Assembly (NCBI RefSeq): GCF_965139335.1
Contig: NZ_CBCSEL010000006.1
Length of the DNA stretch: 59,881 nucleotides
From: Catellicoccus marimammalium
GTDB lineage: Bacteria; Bacillota; Bacilli; Lactobacillales; Catellicoccaceae
Strand: one strand, 5' to 3'
Each line of letters starts with the position of its first letter. Positions within the stretch are counted from its first letter, which is position 1. Shown in pieces: positions 43,100 through 50,653 of this stretch. The translations under genes and the position numbers were made by a program. The notes beneath the pieces were generated by a model. The model searched no databases. It worked only from the letters and a program-made list of their open reading frames with translations, and was not told the DNA's origin.

Positions 43100-44397
43100 T
43101 GCTAAAAGTATTAAAAAATGCTTTTAAAGTTAAAGAAATTCGTCAACGAATCTTTTTTACATTTTTTATACTCTTTGTTTTTAGAATCGGTTCGTATATC
43201 ACCGTTCCAGGCGTAAATGCTAGCGCGCTTCATAGTTTAGCAGATAATACGTTCTTTAATATTTTTAACATGGTCAGTGGTAGTGCGATGCAGAACTTTT
43301 CATTGTTCGCAATGGGGGTGTCTCCGTACATCACTGCTTCCATTGTTATTCAGCTCCTACAAATGGATATCGTTCCTAAATTTGTAGAGTGGGGAAAACA
43401 AGGAGAAGTAGGCCGTAGAAAGTTGACGCAAGCCACTAGATATTTAACATTAGTTTTGGCTTTCATTCAATCTGTCGGAATTACTGCCGGCTTCCACATG
43501 TATAGTCAATACGGATTAGTTAAAGATCCAGGAATGTTAACCTTTATCGTTATTGGTATTATTTTAACGGCAGGTGTAATGTTATTAACTTGGATGGGTG
43601 AATTGATTACAGAACGCGGAATTGGGAATGGAGTTTCCATGATCATCTTCGCTGGTATCGTTTCAAAAATCCCTTCAGGCTTAAAACAGTTATATCATGA
43701 ATATTTCGTAAATATACCAAAAGCACAATGGGGTAAATCATTCTTATTTATTGGCTTATTATTAGTTTGTACGTTAATTGTTGTCGGAATCGTTACATTC
43801 TTCCAACAAGCAGAACGTCAAATTCCAATTCAATATACAAAACGTGTATCTGGAGCACCATCTAGTAGTTATTTGCCATTAAAAGTAAATGCTGCAGGGG
43901 TAATTCCAGTTATTTTTGCAAGTTCCCTATTAGCAACTCCAAGTGCAATTTTACAATTGTTCCAACATAAATGGGGGGGCTCAGCTTGGTATGATACAAT
44001 TATGACGATTTGTAATTATCAAACCTTGCCAGGATGTACTTTATACTTAATCTTAATTGTAGCGTTTACGTTCTTTTATGCATTAGTACAAGTAAATCCA
44101 GAAAAATTAGCGGAAAACTTACAAAAACAAGGAAGCTATATTCCACGTGTTCGTCCAGGTCGAGGAACAGAGGAATATATTTCTCATTTAATTATTCGCT
44201 TAAGTACAGTTGGATCTATTTTCTTAGCTGCAGTTGCGGTATTACCAATTATCGCTCAAGCAGTTTGGAATTTACCAAGTTCAATTGGCTTAGGAGGAAC
44301 AAGTCTATTAATTATGATCGGTGTAGCCTTAGAATTTGTTAAACAATTAGAAGGTTTGTTATTAAAACGTCAATACATCGGTTTTATCAATAAGTAG
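43099..44397 (+). CDS. secY: protein translocase subunit SecY
   Basis: This 432-aa channel protein of the general secretion system has ten transmembrane segments. The family motifs FALGVSPYI-like (FAMGVSPYITASIVIQLLQ), GERGIGNG-type ELITERGIGNGVS, and the cytoplasmic RVRPGRGTEEYI are present. It is coupled to rplO by TAATG. Confidence 0.98.
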   Translation: MLKVLKNAFKVKEIRQRIFFTFFILFVFRIGSYITVPGVNASALHSLADNTFFNIFNMVSGSAMQNFSLFAMGVSPYITASIVIQLLQMDIVPKFVEWGKQGEVGRRKLTQATRYLTLVLAFIQSVGITAGFHMYSQYGLVKDPGMLTFIVIGIILTAGVMLLTWMGELITERGIGNGVSMIIFAGIVSKIPSGLKQLYHEYFVNIPKAQWGKSFLFIGLLLVCTLIVVGIVTFFQQAERQIPIQYTKRVSGAPSSSYLPLKVNAAGVIPVIFASSLLATPSAILQLFQHKWGGSAWYDTIMTICNYQTLPGCTLYLILIVAFTFFYALVQVNPEKLAENLQKQGSYIPRVRPGRGTEEYISHLIIRLSTVGSIFLAAVAVLPIIAQAVWNLPSSIGLGGTSLLIMIGVALEFVKQLEGLLLKRQYIGFINK

Positions 44398-44402
44398 TGT
44401 GA

Positions 44403-44441
44403 AGTGTTGGGGCTGACTAGTAAGAGGAAAGCTTCAGCACT
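44403..44441 (+). promoter_or_regulatory. hairpin in the secY-adk spacer
   Basis: AGTGTTG and CAGCACT pair (one wobble) across a 25-nt interior in the 73-nt spacer. No T-run follows, so it is not a terminator. It may be a processing or stability element. Confidence 0.4.
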
Positions 44442-44470
44442 ATTCGCATACTTAGGGGGAGAAAATAAAG

Positions 44471-45127
44471 ATGAATTTAATTTTAATGGGTCTACCAGGA
44501 GCTGGTAAAGGAACTCAAGCTGAAAAAATTATTGATACTTATCATATCCCACACATTTCTACTGGGGATATGTTCCGTGCTGCGATTGCAGAAGGTACAG
44601 AATTAGGATTAGAAGCAAAACGTTACATGGATGAAGGTCAATTAGTACCGGATGAAGTGACAACAGGAATTGTTAAAGAACGTTTAGCAAAAGCAGATTG
44701 TGATCGTGGTTTCTTATTAGATGGTTTCCCACGTACAATGGCACAAGCAGAAGCTTTAAACCAAATCATGGCAGAATTAAACAAAAAAATTGATGCTGTG
44801 ATTAATATTGAAGTGGATCCATCTGTGATTGTAGATCGTTTAAGTGGTCGTTTCATTTGTAAAGAATGTGGCGCAACTTACCATAAATTATACAATCGTC
44901 CAAAAGTAGAAGGCACTTGTGATCGCTGTGGTGGACATGAGTTTTATCAACGTGAAGACGATAAACCAGAAACTGTGAAAAATCGTTTAGCGGTTAACAT
45001 TGAAAGTAGTAAACCAATTTTAGAGTTCTACGCTAAAGAAGGAGTTCTACATAATGTAGATGGAGATCGTGATATCGATGACGTCTTTGCCGATGTAAAA
45101 ACAATCATTGAAACCTCAGCTCGTTAA
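44471..45127 (+). CDS. adk: adenylate kinase, zinc-binding type
   Basis: This 218-aa enzyme catalyses AMP + ATP to 2 ADP. The P-loop GLPGAGKGTQ is at 7-16, then STGDMFR and LLDGFPRT. The lid has four cysteines, CKEC and CDRC (~130-153), that bind zinc, as in most Gram-positives. AGGGGGAG precedes the ATG. Confidence 0.98.
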   Translation: MNLILMGLPGAGKGTQAEKIIDTYHIPHISTGDMFRAAIAEGTELGLEAKRYMDEGQLVPDEVTTGIVKERLAKADCDRGFLLDGFPRTMAQAEALNQIMAELNKKIDAVINIEVDPSVIVDRLSGRFICKECGATYHKLYNRPKVEGTCDRCGGHEFYQREDDKPETVKNRLAVNIESSKPILEFYAKEGVLHNVDGDRDIDDVFADVKTIIETSAR

Positions 45128-45141
45128 AATCAGATAATATC

Positions 45142-45170
45142 TTGCCATTTTCAGAAAATTATGCTAAAAT
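45142..45170 (+). promoter_or_regulatory. promoter of infA and the alpha-operon genes
   Basis: TTGCCA and TAAAAT are 17 nt apart, with a TGn extension (TGCTAAAAT). It lies just after adk and gives infA-rpmJ-rpsM-rpsK-rpoA-rplQ an internal start. Confidence 0.82.
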
Positions 45171-45180
45171 AGCGGAGTCT

Positions 45181-45320
45181 AATGTTTAGATTACTAAACA
45201 TTGAACCCATGAACCGTCTCGGCGGGCATCCTTTTATAATTAAAGGAGTGGCATATTGTTCTGAATAGAGTAATTTGCTCTTTATGGTCAAGGTCAATGT
45301 CAATATAAGGAGGTACTAAC
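45181..45320 (+). promoter_or_regulatory. structured leader upstream of infA
   Basis: About 145 nt lie between the promoter and infA. A perfect 9-bp hairpin AATGTTTAG/CTAAACATT with loop ATTA (45181-45202) comes first, then CCGTCTCGGCGG. An AGAGTA/TGCTCT hairpin follows, then a tandem GGTCAA-GGTCAA-TGTCAA just before the ribosome-binding site. No open reading frame fits. An autoregulatory leader is plausible but not proven. Confidence 0.55.
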
Positions 45321-45539
45321 GTGGCGAAGGAGAGTGTGATTGAAATCGAAGGAGTTGTCCGTGAAACTTTGCCGAATGCAATGTTTAAGGTTGAATTAGA
45401 AAATGGACACGAAGTTCTAGCAACGGTTTCAGGCAAAATTCGTATGCACTACATTCGTATTTTACCTGGAGATAAGGTTACTGTTGAATTATCACCATAT
45501 GATTTAACCCGCGGTCGCATTACTTATCGCTTTAAATAA
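45321..45539 (+). CDS. infA: translation initiation factor IF-1
   Basis: This 72-aa OB-fold protein blocks the A site during initiation. ESVIEIEGVVRETLPNAMFKV and GRITYRFK are diagnostic. It starts with GTG after AAGGAGG. Confidence 0.98.
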   Translation: MAKESVIEIEGVVRETLPNAMFKVELENGHEVLATVSGKIRMHYIRILPGDKVTVELSPYDLTRGRITYRFK

Positions 45540-45574
45540 TTGTAACTCCGAGGAAAATTCAAGGAGGTATTATC

Positions 45575-45688
45575 ATGAAAGTAAGACCATCAGTAAAACC
45601 TATTTGCGAAAAATGTAAAGTAATTCGTCGTAAAGGACGCGTTATGGTTATTTGTGAAAACCCAAAACATAAACAACGTCAAGGATAA
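45575..45688 (+). CDS. rpmJ: ribosomal protein bL36
   Basis: This 37-aa protein, MKVRPSVKPICEKCKVIRRK..., has the zinc ribbon CEKC, a third Cys and His of the C+ form. AAGGAGG stands before the ATG. It lies between infA and rpsM as usual. Confidence 0.97.
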   Translation: MKVRPSVKPICEKCKVIRRKGRVMVICENPKHKQRQG

Positions 45689-45703
45689 TTGGAGGTGTAA
45701 TTA

Positions 45704-46054
45704 ATGGCTCGTATTGCAGGAGTAGATATTCCACGTGATAAACGTGTAGTTGTATCATTAACATACATTTATGGGATTGGTAACACAACATCTAAAGCAA
45801 TCTTAAAAGCTGCAGGTGTTTCTGAGGATGTGCGTGTTCGCGATTTAACAAACGAACAAACAGACGCTATCCGTGCAGAAGTTGACAAATTAAAAGTGGA
45901 AGGTGATCTTCGCCGTGAAGTGAACTTAAACATTAAACGTTTAATGGAAATTGGTTCATACCGTGGTATGCGTCACCGTCGTGGTTTACCAGTTCGTGGT
46001 CAAAATACGAAAAACAATGCTCGTACTCGTAAAGGTGCGAAACGTACTAAATAA
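45704..46054 (+). CDS. rpsM: ribosomal protein uS13
   Basis: This 116-aa 30S head protein has MARIAGVDIPRDKRV and RGLPVRGQNTKNNARTRKG. The C-terminal tail is a few residues shorter than in Bacillus. Confidence 0.98.
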   Translation: MARIAGVDIPRDKRVVVSLTYIYGIGNTTSKAILKAAGVSEDVRVRDLTNEQTDAIRAEVDKLKVEGDLRREVNLNIKRLMEIGSYRGMRHRRGLPVRGQNTKNNARTRKGAKRTK

Positions 46055-46087
46055 TTTTAGGTAAAAAAAGAAGGAGGTTTGCATTAC

Positions 46088-46474
46088 ATGGCAAAAAAAG
46101 TGAATCGTAAACGTCGTGTGAAAAAAAATATTGAATCTGGCGTAGCTCATATTCATTCTACATTTAACAATACTATTGTTATGATCACAGATGTACACGG
46201 AAATGCAGTGGCTTGGTCATCAGCAGGTGCTCTAGGCTTTAAAGGAAGTAAAAAATCAACTCCATTTGCTGCGCAAATGGCTGCAGAAGCAGCAACTAAA
46301 GCTGCAATGGAACATGGTATGAAATCTGTTGAAGTAACAGTGAAAGGTCCTGGTTCAGGTCGTGAAGCTGCAATTCGTTCATTACAAGCAACAGGTTTAG
46401 ATGTTACATCAATTCGTGACGTAACTCCAGTTCCTCACAATGGATGCCGTCCTCCAAAACGTCGTCGTGTTTAA
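46088..46474 (+). CDS. rpsK: ribosomal protein uS11
   Basis: This 128-aa platform protein has GVAHIHSTFNNTIV and the C-terminal PHNGCRPPKRRRV. The ATG at 46088 follows AAGGAGG. The in-frame TTG at 46079 sits at that site and is rejected. Confidence 0.97.
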   Translation: MAKKVNRKRRVKKNIESGVAHIHSTFNNTIVMITDVHGNAVAWSSAGALGFKGSKKSTPFAAQMAAEAATKAAMEHGMKSVEVTVKGPGSGREAAIRSLQATGLDVTSIRDVTPVPHNGCRPPKRRRV

Positions 46475-46513
46475 TATTGAACAAGGAACGTTTTGAAAGG
46501 GGTATCGATAAGA

Positions 46514-47452
46514 ATGATTGAATTTGAAAAACCAAGAATCACAAAAATTGATGAAGATAGAGATTATGGCAAGTTTGTTATCGAACCTTTAGAAAGAGGT
46601 TATGGTACTACTTTAGGTAATTCTTTACGTCGTATTTTATTATCTTCTTTACCAGGGGCTGCAATTAATAGTTTAAAAATTGATGGCGTATTACATGAAT
46701 TTTCAACAATTCCAGGAGTACGTGAAGATGTAACTCAAATCATCTTAAACATCAAAGGGTTAGCTGTTAAATTGTTTGCTAAAGAAGAAAAAACCCTTGA
46801 GATTGATATTACTGGTCCAGCCATCGTAACTGCTGGGGATATTATTGCTGATAGCGATGTAGAAGTCTTAAATAAAGACATGTACATCTGTGAAGTTGCA
46901 GAAGGTGGTAACTTCCACGCTACATTAACAGTAAAACCAGGTCGCGGTTATGTACAAGCGGATGAAAATAAAACAGAAGATATGCCAATTGGGGTCTTAC
47001 CAGTAGATTCTATTTTTACACCAATTAAACATGTTAACTACCAAGTAGAAAATACTCGTGTAGGTCATCGTAATGATTACGATAAATTAACAATGGAAAT
47101 TTGGACAGATGGATCTATTATGCCACAAGAAGCATTGAGTTTAGCTGCCAAAATTATGACTGAACATCTTTCTATCTTCGTAAATCTAACAGATGAAGCA
47201 CAAAACGCTGAAATCATGGTAGAAAAAGAAGAAACTAAGATTGAAAAAGTATTAGAAATGGCAATTGAAGAATTAGAACTATCTGTTCGTTCTTACAACT
47301 GCTTAAAACGTGCAGGAATCAATACAGTTCAAGAATTAACAGATAAATCTGAACCAGAAATGATTAAAGTACGTAACTTAGGTCGTAAATCATTGGAAGA
47401 AGTAAAACAAAAATTAGCAGATCTTGATTTACATTTACGTCAAGATAGTTAA
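46514..47452 (+). CDS. rpoA: RNA polymerase alpha subunit
   Basis: This 312-aa subunit dimerises to nucleate polymerase assembly. The N-terminal domain has LERGYGTTLGNSLRRILLSSLPGAA. The C-terminal domain (~245-312) has LSVRSYNCLKRAGINTV and RNLGRKSLEEV, which bind UP elements and activators. MIEFEKPRI at 46514 matches the family start. The TTG at 46493 lies before the GGGG ribosome-binding site and is rejected. Confidence 0.97.
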   Translation: MIEFEKPRITKIDEDRDYGKFVIEPLERGYGTTLGNSLRRILLSSLPGAAINSLKIDGVLHEFSTIPGVREDVTQIILNIKGLAVKLFAKEEKTLEIDITGPAIVTAGDIIADSDVEVLNKDMYICEVAEGGNFHATLTVKPGRGYVQADENKTEDMPIGVLPVDSIFTPIKHVNYQVENTRVGHRNDYDKLTMEIWTDGSIMPQEALSLAAKIMTEHLSIFVNLTDEAQNAEIMVEKEETKIEKVLEMAIEELELSVRSYNCLKRAGINTVQELTDKSEPEMIKVRNLGRKSLEEVKQKLADLDLHLRQDS

Positions 47453-47477
47453 GTAACATAATAAGGAGGGAATTATA

Positions 47478-47858
47478 GTGAGTTATCGTAAATTAGGTCG
47501 TACAAGCGCTCAACGTAAAGCGTTATTACGTGATTTAACAACAGCAGTGATCATGAACGGTCGTATCGAAACAACAGAAGCTCGCGCGAAAGAAGTTCGT
47601 CGTACTGTAGAAAAAATGATTACTTTAGGTAAACGTGGAGACTTACACGCACGTCGTCAAGCAGCTGCTTTCTTACGTTGCGGTGTAGTAGAAACAAAAC
47701 TTGATGGAGAAAAAGTTGTTGAAACAACATCTCTACAAAAATTATTTAACGAAGTAGCTCCTAAATATGAAGGTCGTAACGGTGGATACACTCGTATCAT
47801 CAAAACAGAACCTCGTCGTGGAGACGCTTCACAAATGGTTATTTTAGAACTTGTTTAA
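47478..47858 (+). CDS. rplQ: ribosomal protein bL17
   Basis: This 126-aa exit-tunnel-rim protein has MSYRKLGRTSAQRKALLRDL and TRIIKTEPRRGDASQM. It starts with GTG after AAGGAGGG. It is the last gene of the ribosomal cluster. The cobalt/ECF transporter genes that often follow in Firmicutes are absent. Confidence 0.98.
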   Translation: MSYRKLGRTSAQRKALLRDLTTAVIMNGRIETTEARAKEVRRTVEKMITLGKRGDLHARRQAAAFLRCGVVETKLDGEKVVETTSLQKLFNEVAPKYEGRNGGYTRIIKTEPRRGDASQMVILELV

Positions 47859-47875
47859 TTTCTATAGAAAAGCAT

Positions 47876-47998
47876 CACTTTATTGATGATTCGATGAGTG
47901 TTATGATGATGGAGAAATCCAAGTCTAGCTCTTGCCTTTCCACCTAGAACAATCTAGGTGGAAGTGGCTTTCATCGTATCTATAAAGTGTTTTTTTTT
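47876..47998 (+). terminator. large branched terminator / possible small RNA after rplQ
   Basis: CACTTTAT (47876-47883) pairs with ATAAAGTG (47982-47989), which is followed by nine T. Inside lies a strong hairpin, GCC-TTCCACCTAGA with TCTAGGTGGAA-GGC around ACAA (47934-47968). The ~100-nt interior is far more than a simple terminator needs. No promoter was seen, so a 3'-UTR-derived RNA is the likeliest alternative. Confidence 0.65.
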
Positions 47999-48002
47999 GC
48001 CC

Positions 48003-48035
48003 AAAAAAGCTTAGTCTGTACAGACTAAGCTTTTT
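48003..48035. terminator. bidirectional terminator between rplQ (+) and the phosphatase gene (-)
   Basis: AAAAGCTTAGTCTG and its complement form a near-perfect 14-bp stem with a TA tip, flanked by A- and T-runs. It overlaps the stop codon of the - strand gene. Confidence 0.92.
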
Positions 48036-48645
48036 ATTCGTTATAGGCTAATAATGTGCAACGTTCATGGACTGGATCCCATTCTAAAACGGAAATACTG
48101 GCATTTCCTAATAATCCTTCCTTACGAATTTCTGGCATTGGGCAATGCATTAAACGCTTTAATAAGGTAGTTAAAAAGACGGCATGAGAAACGATGAGAA
48201 TGTTTGCGTCTTCCGGCTCTTTTTTTGTAATTTCGTAAATGAAATCTTTGCCTCGATTTTCTAAGTCATAATAATCTTCTCCACCCGTCAAAGTTTTGTC
48301 AAAGTGGTCTGGATAATTACGGTATAGAGATAAAATTTCATCGTCTTGTAGACGTTGGATCGGTTGACCATCATATTTTCCAAAGTGAATTTCTCTTAAA
48401 CGATCATCAGGAATAATCTGAGAAATTCCCGCTTGGTTTTCCTTTTCAATCCATTTTAATGTTTCTTTTGCTCTTCCTAGTGGGCTGACATAAGCAGTAT
48501 GAAATTGGATATCTTTTAATTTTTCTCCCGCATTTTTCGCTTGTTGAATTCCAGTTTGTGTCAATGGCGAATCACAAGTTGCTCCCTGGACGATATTTTT
48601 TAAATTATATTCCGTTTGCCCGTGACGCACAAAAAATAAATGCAT
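48034..48645 (-). CDS. histidine phosphatase family protein (phosphoglycerate-mutase-like)
   Basis: This 203-aa cytoplasmic enzyme has the catalytic RHG motif in MHLFFVRHGQTEYN, LTQTGIQQAKNAGEKL, and the second catalytic histidine in LIVSHAVFLTTLL. The family covers sugar, nucleotide and cofactor phosphatases as well as dPGM mutases, and the substrate cannot be set from sequence. GGAGAG precedes the ATG. It stands alone on the - strand, divergent from the two-component system. Confidence 0.9.
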   Translation of the reverse strand: MHLFFVRHGQTEYNLKNIVQGATCDSPLTQTGIQQAKNAGEKLKDIQFHTAYVSPLGRAKETLKWIEKENQAGISQIIPDDRLREIHFGKYDGQPIQRLQDDEILSLYRNYPDHFDKTLTGGEDYYDLENRGKDFIYEITKKEPEDANILIVSHAVFLTTLLKRLMHCPMPEIRKEGLLGNASISVLEWDPVHERCTLLAYNE

Positions 48646-48681
48646 TTTTCTCTCCTTATATGTTAAAATTCCTTATAATTC

Positions 48682-48709
48682 ATTATACAGAGGTTGAAAA
48701 TAGTGTAAA
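48682..48709 (-). promoter_or_regulatory. promoter of the histidine phosphatase gene
   Basis: On the - strand TTTACA and TATAAT are 16 nt apart. It overlaps the + strand promoter at 48694-48722. Confidence 0.75.
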
Positions 48710-48722
48710 CTAAAAATACAAT
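48694..48722 (+). promoter_or_regulatory. promoter of the VanRS-like operon
   Basis: TTGAAA and TACAAT are 17 nt apart, 48 nt before the regulator ATG. It overlaps the divergent phosphatase promoter, so only one polymerase can bind at a time. Confidence 0.78.
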
Positions 48723-48769
48723 CTTTTAGTGATATTTAGGAATTTCAGTAAAGAAAAGAGGGAATAGTC

Positions 48770-49471
48770 ATGAAAGTACTCGTAGTAGATGATGATAAAG
48801 AAATCGTAGAATTATTAACCATTTATTTGAAAAATGAAGGTTATGAAGTGGCACAAGCCTATAATGGAAAAGAAGCATTATTGACATTACAAAATGACAA
48901 AGATATTGCTTTAATGATTTTAGATGTGATGATGCCAAAAGTAGATGGCATGGAAGTTGTGACTACTTTACGTAAACAAAAATCAACCTTACCGATTATT
49001 ATGTTGACAGCGAAAACAACGGATATGAATAAGATTCAAGGATTAATTGCTGGGGCAGATGACTATGTCACAAAACCATTTAATCCTTTAGAAGTCATGG
49101 CTCGAGTAAAATCTCTACTTCGTCGTTCTAACATGCCTACTGGACCAGAAAAAGAAGTATCTGAGGATGCTTTGATTGAAACTGGCGCTTTAACGATTAA
49201 TCGTGGGTCACATGAAGTGATTACAAAATCTGGGGAAAAAGTACAATTAACCGCACTTGAATTTGGTATTTTATATTTATTAGCCAGTCATCCAAACCAA
49301 GTATTTAGTGCAGAAGAAATTTTTGAAAAAGTTTGGCAACAAGAAAATGTTGTTTCTGCGAAGACGGTGATGGTTCACGTGAGCCATTTACGTGATAAAT
49401 TAGAAAAAGCCACTCATGGAGAAAAAGTAATTAAGACCGTTTGGGGAGTGGGATATAAGATTGAAGCTTAA
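48770..49471 (+). CDS. OmpR/VanR-like response regulator
   Basis: This 233-aa regulator has a receiver domain with VVDDD, phospho-acceptor Asp52 in MILDVMMPKVDG and the Lys in YVTKPFNP. A winged-helix domain with LTALEFGILYLL, VHVSHLRDKLE and VWGVGYKIE follows. GAGGGAA precedes the ATG. It overlaps the kinase gene by 11 nt. The target genes are probably the operon itself, including the D,D-carboxypeptidase; that is inference. Confidence 0.92.
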   Translation: MKVLVVDDDKEIVELLTIYLKNEGYEVAQAYNGKEALLTLQNDKDIALMILDVMMPKVDGMEVVTTLRKQKSTLPIIMLTAKTTDMNKIQGLIAGADDYVTKPFNPLEVMARVKSLLRRSNMPTGPEKEVSEDALIETGALTINRGSHEVITKSGEKVQLTALEFGILYLLASHPNQVFSAEEIFEKVWQQENVVSAKTVMVHVSHLRDKLEKATHGEKVIKTVWGVGYKIEA

Positions 49472-50648
49472 AAAGGAACAAGAAGTCAACCCAACGAAAA
49501 TTATTTTAACGAGTAAAGAGAAGAGTGAACTAATTTTTGAAGCCATCTTTACGATGTTACTTCTTTTATTAATCAACTGTTCAGTACTCATTATTTTAGG
49601 GCAAATTATTCAACGCTCACCGGCACTAGAAAATATGATTTTTGGAATTAAAGTGGTCTTTTGGGATACCTTCCAAAAACAAGCTGTTTACTCTTGGCAA
49701 TCGATTTTTGTCATTGTGTGCTTATTAGTGGATATTGGAATTACCTATTGGCGAATTAAACGACGTTACAAACAATATCAACTACAACATATTTTGTCAG
49801 AGCTTCATTATATTGCCAATGGACATTATGATCATTTAGTGCATTTTGAATTGAATGGCGATTTAGGAAGTATTGTCGATAGTATCAATGGATTGGTGCG
49901 TAGTACGAAAGAAGCAATTGAAGAAGAACGTCGGATGAAAGATTCAAAAGAAGAGTTAATTACCAATATTAGTCATGATATCCGCACACCGTTAACTTCT
50001 ATTATCGGTTATTTACAACTGATTGAAAATCAAGATCATCTATCAGAAGAAGAATTGAAAAAATATGTTCATATTGCATATTCTAAAGCAGAACAAATGA
50101 AAGTAATGGTGGATGATTTGTTTGAATATGCAACGATGCAACAAAATCCAAATTCACAGCTTCATTTGACCGTTTTTGATTTGAGTCAATTGATGAATCA
50201 AATTGCAGTAGATTTTCAATTACAAACCGAAAATGATGCGTTACAACTAACAACGATAAGTGAACCAGAAAATATTTGTATCGAAGCAGATCCAGATAAA
50301 ATTGTGCGTATTTTTAGTAATTTATTGAGTAATGCCTTTAAATATGGTGAAGGAGCGACTAAAATTGAAATGTTGGCTCAAAAAGAACACGATCAAGTAC
50401 GAATCGTTGTGCGTAATAATGGGCGAAAAATTCCTAAACACGCATTGAGTCGTTTATTTGATCGCTTTTATCGAGTAGATAGTTCACGCACTTCCCAAAT
50501 TAAAGGGACAGGATTAGGATTAGCGATTGTAGAAAGTATTGTTCAATTACATCATGGAAAGATTGAAGTAACCTCTAATGATGATTGGACGAGCTTTATT
50601 ATCACGCTACCTTTACAACAAAACGAAACATCAGAGAGGGGATTTTAA
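49461..50648 (+). CDS. VanS-like sensor histidine kinase
   Basis: This 395-aa membrane kinase has TM1 at ~27-50, a short extracellular loop, TM2 at ~80-97, and a HAMP-like linker. The phospho-acceptor His172 lies in NISHDIRTPLTSIIGYLQL. The ATPase motifs are NLLSNAFKYG, VRNNGRKIP and GTGLGLAIVESI. It appears to start with TTG inside the regulator gene, with GGGAT upstream. No ATG exists before TM1. The short sensor loop suggests detection of a membrane or wall signal. Confidence 0.9.
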   Translation: MKLKKEQEVNPTKIILTSKEKSELIFEAIFTMLLLLLINCSVLIILGQIIQRSPALENMIFGIKVVFWDTFQKQAVYSWQSIFVIVCLLVDIGITYWRIKRRYKQYQLQHILSELHYIANGHYDHLVHFELNGDLGSIVDSINGLVRSTKEAIEEERRMKDSKEELITNISHDIRTPLTSIIGYLQLIENQDHLSEEELKKYVHIAYSKAEQMKVMVDDLFEYATMQQNPNSQLHLTVFDLSQLMNQIAVDFQLQTENDALQLTTISEPENICIEADPDKIVRIFSNLLSNAFKYGEGATKIEMLAQKEHDQVRIVVRNNGRKIPKHALSRLFDRFYRVDSSRTSQIKGTGLGLAIVESIVQLHHGKIEVTSNDDWTSFIITLPLQQNETSERGF

Positions 50649-50653
50649 TCTGC

